Assembly (NCBI RefSeq): GCF_049316285.1
Contig: NZ_JBMOXA010000010.1
Span: forward strand, 163,646-227,645
Direction of reading: 5' to 3'
Origin: Rhodoferax_B sp049316285
GTDB taxonomy: Bacteria; Pseudomonadota; Gammaproteobacteria; Burkholderiales; Burkholderiaceae_C
DNA length: 64,000 nt
The translations under genes and the position numbers were made by a program. The notes under the pieces are model-generated. The model had not been told where the DNA came from and did not search any database. It saw only the letters and a program-made list of their open reading frames with translations. Shown here one piece after another: positions 52,932 to 60,767 of this stretch. Position 1 is the stretch's first letter. Every line of letters begins with the position of its first letter.

Positions 52932-53846
52932 TCAGCGTCGCCTCACCATCACCTCGACCTCCATGCCCAGGTAATCGCCGGGCTCGCCATCCCAACTGCC
53001 GGAGATGGGCGAAGCCTGTGACGGGTCGCGCGCGGTCGCCACACGAATCAGGTTGGTGCCGCCAAAAAACGCATTCGTCGGATCAAAGGCCACCCACCCC
53101 GGCCCCGGAAGATAAACCTGCACCCAGGCATGGGTGGCGCCCGCGCCCACCACGGCCTCGCCTTCGGCAGCAACACGGTCCAGCGCCGGGTCGTAGAGAT
53201 AGCCCGAAACAAAACGGCAGGCATAACCGAGGCGCCGCGCGGCTTCCATCATCAGCAAGGCGTAGTCGCGGCAGGAACCGCTTCCCAGCACAAGGGTTTG
53301 CGCCGGGGTTTGTGTGCCCTCTTCGTCACGCGAGGCATAACGCAAGCCGTTTTTGATGTGGTGTGTCATGTCCACCAGGATTTGCCGGCTGTTGGGCATG
53401 ACGATGGCACCGCTGCCATCCGTGGCCAGGCTGGGCCGCACAAACTGGCGCGCCCAGTTCTGGACCACGCCATCGGGGTCCGCGTAATGCGGCCGCAGGT
53501 AATGCTCCAGGTCCAATCGGTCGCTCGCCGCATAAGAAAACGGGTAACTGATCGCCTGCGCGTCCATAGGCAATTCGAGGTTGAAGGAGCCGGCATGTTC
53601 AATGGTGAACGAGCACACAATGCGCAGTTCGGTCGCGGCCTCCAGCGGCTGCACCAGCGCGACGGAATTCGAAAACACGTCCTGCACCAGATACTGCTTG
53701 GCGTGCGGGCTGACTTTCAGGTCACTCGCCAAAACCCGGATATCGTGGCTGGCACGGGGCCGGTACATCACCCGATGCGGCCCAAAGCTCACCGGACGCG
53801 AATAGCGGTAAGTGGTGGAGTGAACAACGTCAAAAATAGGGTGCAT
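52932..53846 (-). CDS. Transglutaminase-like cysteine peptidase family protein
   Basis: A 304-residue protein with an N-terminal beta-rich domain ('FDVVHSTTYRYSRPVSFGPH') and a transglutaminase core. The catalytic triad is visible: Cys in 'LGSGSCRDYALLMMEA', His in 'ATHAWVQVYLPGPGW' and Asp in 'VAFDPTNAFFGG'. There is no signal peptide from the ATG at 53846; the frame upstream to 53966 includes a hydrophobic stretch but is unlikely. Such proteins hydrolyse or ligate peptides and often neighbour alpha-E/circularly permuted ATP-grasp genes, which are absent here. Confidence 0.9.
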   Translation of the reverse strand: MHPIFDVVHSTTYRYSRPVSFGPHRVMYRPRASHDIRVLASDLKVSPHAKQYLVQDVFSNSVALVQPLEAATELRIVCSFTIEHAGSFNLELPMDAQAISYPFSYAASDRLDLEHYLRPHYADPDGVVQNWARQFVRPSLATDGSGAIVMPNSRQILVDMTHHIKNGLRYASRDEEGTQTPAQTLVLGSGSCRDYALLMMEAARRLGYACRFVSGYLYDPALDRVAAEGEAVVGAGATHAWVQVYLPGPGWVAFDPTNAFFGGTNLIRVATARDPSQASPISGSWDGEPGDYLGMEVEVMVRRR

Positions 53847-54015
53847 AAACAGACTCTGTATGCGACAGCAAATGCCGCCGGCATGGTACACCAGCCACAT
53901 CACCAGCAGCGCGCTGCTGCATCGCCGCGCCAAGGCCCTACAAGGCCCTATGAGGCTCTGACACAATCGAACCTATGCCCGCCCCTGCTGCTTTGTGGAC
54001 CCCACACCCGCTTTG

Positions 54016-55080
54016 ATGTTGCGCCGCCACCTGCTCGGAACGGCCAGCGCTCTGGCCTTGTGGCCAGGTCTTGGCCATGGCCTGCCGCCCGCACAGCTGC
54101 GCTTTCCGCGCGACCATGGTAGTCATCCGGATTTTCAAACCGAGTGGTGGTACATCACCGGCCATGCCACCTCGGGTGGGCGCCAGTTTGGCTTCCAGTT
54201 GACGTTTTTTCGCTCACGTGTGGCCTCCACACAAGCCATGTCCTCGCACTTTGCCGCCAAACAACTGCTGCTGGCCCACGCCGCCATCACCGATGTGCAA
54301 GGCCAGAAACTGTGGCATGACCAACGCCTGGCGCGCGCCGGTTTTGCCGTCGCCGAGGCCAGCGAGAGCGACACCAGTCTGCGCCTGCTGGACTGGTCGT
54401 TGCAGCGCGAGCCCGGCCCGCCGGCACTCTTCACGGCGCATTTACCGGCGGCTGATTTCAGCCTGGACCTGAGGCTCAGCGCCACACAGCCGCCGCTGCT
54501 GCAGGGCCAGCAGGGCTTGTCGCGCAAAGGGCCACAGGCCGAACAAGCCAGCTACTACGTGAGCCAGCCGCAGTTGGCGGTGGCAGGCACACTCAGCCTG
54601 CAAGGCCGAAGCTTCAAAATCGACGCCGGCCGCGCCTGGCTCGACCATGAGTGGAGCCAGGCCGTGCTGCACCCACAAGCCGTGGGTTGGGACTGGATAG
54701 GCATGAACCTGGACAACGGCGACGCCCTCACGGCGTTTCATCTGCGCCGGGCCGATGGCTCGGCTTTGTGGGCCGGAGGCTCCTACCGCAGCGCCGAGGG
54801 CAAGCTCCAGGTCTTCGCGTCAGAGGCGGTGAGGTTCACGCCCGGGCGCATCTGGCTCAGCCCACACAGCCAGGGGCGCTACCCGGTCGAGTGGCGGGTG
54901 CAAACACCTGCTGGCACTTTCGCGGTGCATGCCGTGGTGGACGCGCAGGAACTCGACAGCCGGGCCTCCACTGGCACGCAGTATTGGGAAGGCCTGAGCA
55001 CGCTAAGTGATGCCGCGGGCCGCCGCCTGGGCCTGGGCTATCTGGAGATGACCGGCTATGTGGGGCGGCTGCGGCTGTAG
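54016..55080 (+). CDS. AttH-like lipocalin domain protein (carotenoid 1,2-hydratase-like)
   Basis: A 354-residue exported protein. A twin-arginine-like signal ('MLRRHLLGTASALALWPG') suggests Tat export. 'FQTEWWYITGHATSGGRQFG' and 'AWLDHEWSQAVL...GWDWIGMNLDNGD' (two separate stretches) are the hallmarks of the AttH/COG5621 double-lipocalin fold. Although databases may name it carotenoid hydratase, no carotenoid genes are near. AttH proteins usually accompany a large FtsX-like permease and its ATPase, which here end at 51406. A GTG at 53995 is an alternative start. Confidence 0.88.
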   Translation: MLRRHLLGTASALALWPGLGHGLPPAQLRFPRDHGSHPDFQTEWWYITGHATSGGRQFGFQLTFFRSRVASTQAMSSHFAAKQLLLAHAAITDVQGQKLWHDQRLARAGFAVAEASESDTSLRLLDWSLQREPGPPALFTAHLPAADFSLDLRLSATQPPLLQGQQGLSRKGPQAEQASYYVSQPQLAVAGTLSLQGRSFKIDAGRAWLDHEWSQAVLHPQAVGWDWIGMNLDNGDALTAFHLRRADGSALWAGGSYRSAEGKLQVFASEAVRFTPGRIWLSPHSQGRYPVEWRVQTPAGTFAVHAVVDAQELDSRASTGTQYWEGLSTLSDAAGRRLGLGYLEMTGYVGRLRL

Positions 55081-55097
55081 CCCCAGGCGCCCGGCGC

Positions 55098-56081
55098 TCA
55101 GTTCGGCTCTATGCCGGCCTGCTTCACCACGGCCGTCCACTTTACGGTTTCAGACTGAATGAAACGGCCAAACTCCTCGGGGGAGTTGCCCACGGTAAAG
55201 GCGCCGATGTCGTCGTAGCGTTTCTTGAATTCAGGCGCCTGCACAATCGCCTGCAAGGCCTGCGAGACACGGCTCACGATGGCGCTGGGGGTGCCGCTGC
55301 GCACCACCACGCCATACCAGGAACTCACCTCAAACCCAGCAAAGCCCGCTTCCGCCGCCGTGGGCACCTGGGGCAACCATGGCACCCGTGTACGGTAGGC
55401 CACGGCCAGCGGCTTGAGCTTGCCCGACTGCACTTGTGGCAAGGCCGTGACCACCTCGTTGAAGATGAACTGCGTCTGCCCGGACAACAAATCGACCAGC
55501 GCTGGCGCCAGCCCCTGGTAGGGAATGGCGGTGAAGTTTGCCCCGGTCTGGCTGCGCAACAATTCACCCGCCAGATGCGGATAAGAGCCCAGGCTGACGC
55601 CGTAATTCACCTTGCCGGGGTTTTGTTTCGAGTAGTCGATCAACTCACGCATGCTGTTCACCGGCACCGACGGGTTCACCAGCAGCACCTGCGGCGTTTG
55701 CACCAGCAGCGACACCGGGGTGAAATCACGCGCCAGGTCGTAGCTGAGGTTTTTGAACAAGGCCGGCTGCACCGTGAGGTTGGAGGCCGGGGCCAGCAAC
55801 CAGGTGTAGCCATCCGCCGGCTGGCGCGCCACATAGTCGAAACCGATATTGCCTGCCGCACCGCTGCGGTTCTCGACCACCACCGGCTGCTTCAAGCGCA
55901 GCGCCAGTTGCTCGGCAGCCTCGCGCGCAATCTTGTCGGCAATGCCACCCGCTGGATACGGCACCACCAGTTTCAACGGCTTGTGCGGAAAGTCATCTGC
56001 CGCCAACGCCACCAAAGGCAGTGCCGCCAGCCATGCCGCAACCAGGCGATGAAGGCGGCGCGTGCGCAATGCAATTTGCAT
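55098..56081 (-). CDS. Bug-family tripartite tricarboxylate transporter substrate-binding protein
   Basis: A 327-residue periplasmic protein with a signal peptide ('LVAAWLAALPLVALA' before 'ADDFPHKPLKLVVPYPAGG'). Bug hallmarks are 'VVENRSGAAGNIGFDYVAR', 'AIPYQGLAPALVDLL' and 'PQVPTAAEAGFAGFEVSSW'. The ATG at 56081 has an AGAGG ribosome site. A start at 56210 adds 43 residues unlike the family. The third Bug protein of the window, again without TctAB. Convergent with the AttH-like gene. Confidence 0.95.
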   Translation of the reverse strand: MQIALRTRRLHRLVAAWLAALPLVALAADDFPHKPLKLVVPYPAGGIADKIAREAAEQLALRLKQPVVVENRSGAAGNIGFDYVARQPADGYTWLLAPASNLTVQPALFKNLSYDLARDFTPVSLLVQTPQVLLVNPSVPVNSMRELIDYSKQNPGKVNYGVSLGSYPHLAGELLRSQTGANFTAIPYQGLAPALVDLLSGQTQFIFNEVVTALPQVQSGKLKPLAVAYRTRVPWLPQVPTAAEAGFAGFEVSSWYGVVVRSGTPSAIVSRVSQALQAIVQAPEFKKRYDDIGAFTVGNSPEEFGRFIQSETVKWTAVVKQAGIEPN

Positions 56082-56340
56082 AAAGAAACCTCTAAGCACA
56101 AAACCAGACAGTAGACACCAATCGCCCTTGCTTGGGAACAAACCTTTAGCGATATACATAAGCGGCCCACCCCGGGCGGCTCTACGCCCTGTCCCAACGT
56201 CAGCCATCACCTACGGCGATATGCGGCGCGCCCTCGCCGCTGCCTTCGCCAAAGCCCGGTAGGCTTGATCCCATGAACGAATGTGTCTGTCAGACCACGG
56301 CTTGCGGCATGAGCCTGCCCTGCATTTGGAGGCTTGGGTG

Positions 56341-58404
56341 ATGGCGGCCCCAAGCCTGGCGTCCTTCCCGCGCCGTCATGCTGTTTTGACGGCGCTGGTG
56401 GCCGCACTGATTCTGCTGGTCGTGTTGTTCGACTGGAACTGGCTGCGCCATCCGCTGGAGCGCTACATCTCCGACAAAACACAACGCACGTTCACCATTT
56501 CAGATCTGCACGTGCGTTTGGGATTAACACCCACCATCCGCATGCGCGATGTCTATTTCAGCAACACCGATTGGTCCAAGGAGGATGCGATGGCGCGCAT
56601 CGAAACCCTGGAGTTCTCGGTGTCGCTGCGCGACCTGCCCGAGAAGATCTTGATACCGCGTGTGGCGCTCACTAAACCGGACTTGATCTTCGAACGTCTG
56701 CAAGACCAGCGGCGCAACTGGACCTTCAAAGCGCCATCCGAAACCCAGGAACCGAGCAAATTGCGCATAGGCACTTTGTCGGTGGACCAGGGGCGGCTGC
56801 GTTTTCTCGACCACGGCCAGCGCTTCAACATCGACGTGCAGGCTGAGACCTTCGACCCCGCCCAGCAAGAGCGTGTGAAAGACGCCGACGCCAAGCCCGA
56901 GAACAAGCGCTACGCCACACGCTACAACTTCAAGGGCAACTACCAGGGCGCCAGCTTTTCCGGCCAGGCCCTCAGTGGCGAGGTGCTGAGCTTTCAGGAG
57001 TCTGGCGTGCCGTTTCCCTTGAAGGGGGAACTGGTGGCGGGCAGCACCAAGCTGTCCGTCGAAGGCACGATTGCCGATGCCGCCAACATCAGCGCCATCG
57101 ACACACAGTTGAAGATTCAAGGCCAGACCCTGGCCAATCTGTATCCTTTTCTGCTGCTGCCACTGCCAGCCTCGCCGCCATATACCTTGCAGGGCCATCT
57201 GGTGCTCGAAGGCAAGCGCTACCGCATGGACAACCTGAACGGCAAAATTGGCTCGACCGACGTGCGCGGCTCGGCCGCCTATGTGGACCAACAGCCGCGC
57301 CCCTTGCTCAGCGCCGACCTGCGCAGCAACAACCTGCAGCTTGCCGACCTGGGCCCGCTGATCGGGGTGCAGACCAAAAACAGCGGCGGCAAGCCGCCTT
57401 TGACCCAAGCGCAGACCAACACCAAGACGGCCGCAACGGCAGCAGCCGCCGGCCGCATCGACCCTAGCCATGTGTTACCGGCGGGCACTTTTGATGGCAG
57501 CAGGCTACAGAAAATAGATGCCGACGTCAGCCTCGTGGCCAGCAAGCTGCTGGTGCCCAAGGAAACCATAGACCTGCCGCTGGAGAGCATGAACGCAGCC
57601 TTACACCTGCGCGACGGTGTGCTGAAGCTTTCGCCACTGGACTTCGGCTTTGCCGGCGGCAAGATGACGGCTGAAATCACGCTGGACGCGCGCAAACCCG
57701 TCATCCACACCGATGCCAAGATCGACTTTCGCGGCATCCGCGTCGACCGGCTCACGCCCGCTGATTCCAGGCTTGCGCAAGGTGCGGGACTGGTGGGCGC
57801 CAGCCTGCAGATCGCCGGACGCGGCAACTCCATTGCCGACGCCGCAGCCCATGCCAACGGCAGAATATCGGCGGCCATTTCCAACGGCCGGGTGTCGAAT
57901 CTGCTGGATGCGGCCAGTGGCCTCAACGGCGGCAAGGTATTGCAACTGCTGGCCGGTGGCGACAAAACCATCACCGTGAACTGCGGCGGCCTGGCCTTTG
58001 ACATTGCCGACGGCATAGGCAAGTCGAAACTGTTTGTGGTCGACACCGAGCAGACACAAATCCTCGGCGAGGGCGGCTTCAACCTGAAGGACGAGAGCTT
58101 TGACATCACCCTCACACCCCGGCCCAAGAGTGTCGGCATCCTCTCGCTGCGCACGCCTGTGCGGCTTTACGGCCGCTTCAACCAGGCCGACTACGAACTG
58201 CACAAAGGGCCGCTACTGGCCCGCGCGGGTGGTGCCGTGGCCTTGTTCACCCTGACACCTATCGCCGCTCTTTTGCCGCTGATCGAAACCGGCCCGGGCG
58301 AGGACTCGGATTGCCGCCGCCTGCAAGCCAGTGCCGGGGTCAAGGAAGCCGAAAAACAAGCGCTCACAAAACCCAGCTCCAAGAAAAAAGCCGGGGCCAA
58401 GTGA
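56341..58404 (+). CDS. AsmA-family inner-membrane-anchored protein
   Basis: A 687-residue protein with one N-terminal helix ('AVLTALVAALILLVVLFDW') and a long beta-rich periplasmic part. 'RHPLERYISDKTQRTFTISD' and the C-terminal AsmA_2 segment ('GLVGASLQIAGRGNSIADAA', 'NGRVSNLLDAASGLNGG') are family features. AsmA/TamB-like proteins are thought to bridge the envelope and move phospholipid. The ATG at 56341 has a GGAGG site. A proline/threonine-rich insert ('GGKPPLTQAQTNTKTAATAA') interrupts the middle. Confidence 0.93.
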   Translation: MAAPSLASFPRRHAVLTALVAALILLVVLFDWNWLRHPLERYISDKTQRTFTISDLHVRLGLTPTIRMRDVYFSNTDWSKEDAMARIETLEFSVSLRDLPEKILIPRVALTKPDLIFERLQDQRRNWTFKAPSETQEPSKLRIGTLSVDQGRLRFLDHGQRFNIDVQAETFDPAQQERVKDADAKPENKRYATRYNFKGNYQGASFSGQALSGEVLSFQESGVPFPLKGELVAGSTKLSVEGTIADAANISAIDTQLKIQGQTLANLYPFLLLPLPASPPYTLQGHLVLEGKRYRMDNLNGKIGSTDVRGSAAYVDQQPRPLLSADLRSNNLQLADLGPLIGVQTKNSGGKPPLTQAQTNTKTAATAAAAGRIDPSHVLPAGTFDGSRLQKIDADVSLVASKLLVPKETIDLPLESMNAALHLRDGVLKLSPLDFGFAGGKMTAEITLDARKPVIHTDAKIDFRGIRVDRLTPADSRLAQGAGLVGASLQIAGRGNSIADAAAHANGRISAAISNGRVSNLLDAASGLNGGKVLQLLAGGDKTITVNCGGLAFDIADGIGKSKLFVVDTEQTQILGEGGFNLKDESFDITLTPRPKSVGILSLRTPVRLYGRFNQADYELHKGPLLARAGGAVALFTLTPIAALLPLIETGPGEDSDCRRLQASAGVKEAEKQALTKPSSKKKAGAK

Positions 58405-58422
58405 GCAGGCCCAGCCAAGGGA

Positions 58423-59076
58423 TCAGACCGGCTGCTTGGTGGTGCGCAGGTAGGGCTTGATGGTCTTGAAGCCTGGGAAGGCCTTTTCCGCGTCTTCGTT
58501 CGACACTGCCGGGGTGATGATCACGTCGTCGCCGTGTTTCCAGTTCACCGGCGTGGCCACCTTGTGTTTGGCCGTGAGTTGCATGGAATCGAGCACACGC
58601 AGGATTTCATCAAAATTGCGGCCCGTGGTCATGGGGTAGGTCAGCATCAGCTTGATCTTTTTGTCCGGGCCAATGATGAACACCGAGCGCACGGTGGCGT
58701 TGTTGGCGGCGGTGCGGCCATCGGCACCAACTTCGTCGGCCGGCAGCATGTTGTAGAGCTTGGCCACGGCCAGGTCGCTGTCGCCAATCATCGGGTATTT
58801 GACGGCAGCGCCCTGGGTTTCCTCAATGTCCTTGGCCCATTCGCCGTGGCGTGCCACGGGGTCGGCGCTCAAGCCTATCAGCTTGGTGTTGCGCTTGGTG
58901 AACTCGGGTTCGATCTTGGCCATGTAGCCGAGTTCGGTGGTGCACACCGGCGTGAAGTCTTTGGGGTGCGAGAACAGGATGGCCCAGCTGTCGCCAATCC
59001 AGTTGTGGAAGTCTATGCTGCCCTGTGTGGTGTCGGCGGTGAAGTTGGGCGCGGTGTCGTTGATGCGAAGGGACAT
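58423..59076 (-). CDS. 1-Cys peroxiredoxin (Prx6 class)
   Basis: A 217-residue antioxidant enzyme that reduces hydrogen peroxide and organic hydroperoxides. The peroxidatic cysteine is in 'SHPKDFTPVCTTELGYMAK'; no resolving cysteine is seen, which is typical of the Prx6 class. 'GLSADPVARHGEWAKDIEET' and 'VFIIGPDKKIKLMLTYPMTT' are conserved. The ATG at 59076 has an AGGAAA ribosome site; upstream in-frame ATGs to 59292 extend through promoter sequence. Confidence 0.96.
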   Translation of the reverse strand: MSLRINDTAPNFTADTTQGSIDFHNWIGDSWAILFSHPKDFTPVCTTELGYMAKIEPEFTKRNTKLIGLSADPVARHGEWAKDIEETQGAAVKYPMIGDSDLAVAKLYNMLPADEVGADGRTAANNATVRSVFIIGPDKKIKLMLTYPMTTGRNFDEILRVLDSMQLTAKHKVATPVNWKHGDDVIITPAVSNEDAEKAFPGFKTIKPYLRTTKQPV

Positions 59077-59244
59077 GGTGGTTTCCTGAGAAGGTTCCAA
59101 ATGGGTTTGAGAGTTTTGGGGATGGGGCTCCCCTGCGCAGTTTCCACTTTTCGAACGGAAAATGGAACGCGCCAAAAAAGCCACTATGCCGGGATATGTT
59201 CGGCGTTCAAAAGAACACTTATTCATATGCTTCTTACGGCGTGT

Positions 59245-59258
59245 AAAGAGTACTCTTT
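59245..59258. promoter_or_regulatory. Perfect 14-bp palindrome AAAGAGTACTCTTT in the peroxiredoxin/oxygenase divergent region
   Basis: The palindrome lies 169 bases upstream of the peroxiredoxin ATG and 58 bases before the oxygenase ATG, in an AT-rich patch. A symmetrical site there suits a dimeric regulator acting on one or both divergent genes. The regulator is unknown. Confidence 0.4.
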
Positions 59259-59315
59259 TGGCTAGCTTCTTTCCAGGTTTTCCAGGTGACAAGCATCACT
59301 TCACTACACTGCCCC

Positions 59316-60062
59316 ATGCCCCCCGCCTCACCCTCGCACCCCACCGCCCACCGCCTGAGCTGCCATTACTGGAGCGGCGACGCGCTGCGCAGCCGCAGCG
59401 TGAGCCCGCTGGTGCGGTCGGGCACGCTGGACGTGCCAGCCCCGTCCGCCAGGCTGGTCGCAGACTGGCAGCGCGAAACCCTGCAAAACCTGCAGGTGGC
59501 GCCCGGTGAGGTTGAGCAACTGCCTCTGGCACGCGCGCGCCTGCGCTGGCCAGACTACAAGCCATGTGTGCAGGCCATGGCCGACTGGACACGCGGGCTT
59601 GGTTTGGCAGACATACTGGGCGAGAGCGAAATCGCGCTCATGACATGCCGCGGCGCCAAGTACCACCACGATGTGGGCCAATACGGCGGCGCGGCGTTCT
59701 GCAATCTGTTCATGAGTGAGGACAAGGGGCTGGACCTGCACTTCCCGCATGCCGGTGTGCGTATTCCCTTGGTGCGCGGCACGGCCGTGCTGTTCGACAC
59801 CGGCCAGCCGCATGCCGTCATCAAGCGCCATAGCAACGGCTTCGACGCCGCAGACTTCGCACCCGAGCACGACGCCACGCTGGTCTTTCTCACCTGGGAG
59901 TTGCCGATTGAAGAAGACTCGGTGGCACGTGCGCTGCAGTTGGCGTTCGATGTGAGCCCTGCTCCGGTGCCGCCACCAAACGAAGAGCAACTTTGGCGCG
60001 ACGGCGCCCCAGCCCAGGTGGACCCCGGCTCGGGCCAGTGGCGCCCCGCGCAGCCCGACTGA
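59316..60062 (+). CDS. 2-oxoglutarate/Fe(II)-dependent oxygenase family protein
   Basis: A 248-residue cytosolic protein. The iron-binding triad fits 'CRGAKYHHDVGQYGGAAF' (HxD) and the distal histidine in 'LFDTGQPHAVIKRHSNG', with a basic residue after it for 2-oxoglutarate. The jelly-roll strand 'GVRIPLVRGTAVLFDTG' separates them. An in-frame start at 59286 would add ten residues. It is divergent from the peroxiredoxin. Substrate unknown; small bacterial members include DNA/RNA repair and amino-acid hydroxylases. Confidence 0.75.
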   Translation: MPPASPSHPTAHRLSCHYWSGDALRSRSVSPLVRSGTLDVPAPSARLVADWQRETLQNLQVAPGEVEQLPLARARLRWPDYKPCVQAMADWTRGLGLADILGESEIALMTCRGAKYHHDVGQYGGAAFCNLFMSEDKGLDLHFPHAGVRIPLVRGTAVLFDTGQPHAVIKRHSNGFDAADFAPEHDATLVFLTWELPIEEDSVARALQLAFDVSPAPVPPPNEEQLWRDGAPAQVDPGSGQWRPAQPD

Positions 60063-60146
60063 ACCGCCCGGGCACCCGGGTTCAGTGGGCTGCACAGATC
60101 GCAGCAACTATGGCACCATCCACCTCAGCACACCAAGGGGATGACT

Positions 60147-60767
60147 TTGGCTGTTCAACTGTTCTCTGGCGCCAGTATTGGGCTATTGCTAGGCTTGCTC
60201 ATGGGCTTGTCGGCCTCGCCCATCGTCTCGCTTGTGGTGGCGGCGCTGGCCGGGCTGCTGGGCACGGTGGTGCTGCCGCTGACCAAGGCCAACGACAGCA
60301 CACCCGCGCGGCAACGCGACGCCGCCTGGCGCTCGGGCGCGTTGGGCGTGGCGGCCATCGCGGGCTTGATGGCCGGCATTTGGATGCGCACACACGATGT
60401 TTTGTCACCGCCACGCGCAACACTGGCAGAACAGGTGCAGGCGGTGCAAGCGGCCGGCTTCAGCGCCGATGAAGCGCGTCGCCTGGTGGCCGGGCGCGAA
60501 TTTGCCACCAGCCGTGCAACAGCGGCGTCAACCCCTGCCAATGCCGATGTGCGTTCCACCGTTCTCTTCGGCGCGGATGCCAGCGCCTGTGAAAAGCTCG
60601 CGCCCTCGCGTTTCAAGGACGTGGCAGCCGCTGCAGCGGCCTACGAGGCCGCCGGCTACGCGGCACTCGCCAGCTTTGCGCGCTCGCTGGGCAGCGAGCT
60701 TGTCGAAGAAAGCCAGCGCAAGGTGGCGCTGGTCGCGGTCGTGGGTGCCACATGCGCCGCGCGTTGA
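60147..60767 (+). CDS. Hypothetical membrane protein paired with trypsin-like protease
   Basis: A roughly 206-residue protein with three predicted helices in the first 85 residues ('SIGLLLGLLMGLSASPIVSL', 'VVAALAGLLGTVVLPL', 'GALGVAAIAGLMAGIWM'). A soluble tail of about 120 residues includes two Cys ('DASACEKLAPSRF', 'VVGATCAAR'). I do not recognise a family. The ribosome site AAGGGG directly abuts the ATG at 60141, so the TTG at 60147 with six-base spacing is the better start. The last 16 bases overlap the protease gene, implying coupled synthesis. The tail may be regulatory for the protease. Confidence 0.7.
   Translation: MAVQLFSGASIGLLLGLLMGLSASPIVSLVVAALAGLLGTVVLPLTKANDSTPARQRDAAWRSGALGVAAIAGLMAGIWMRTHDVLSPPRATLAEQVQAVQAAGFSADEARRLVAGREFATSRATAASTPANADVRSTVLFGADASACEKLAPSRFKDVAAAAAAYEAAGYAALASFARSLGSELVEESQRKVALVAVVGATCAAR

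Noticed and set aside
54016..55080. Carotenoid 1,2-hydratase (CrtC) as literal function
   Set aside because: No carotenoid genes are nearby, and the motifs fit the broader AttH/lipocalin-like family linked to ABC permeases.
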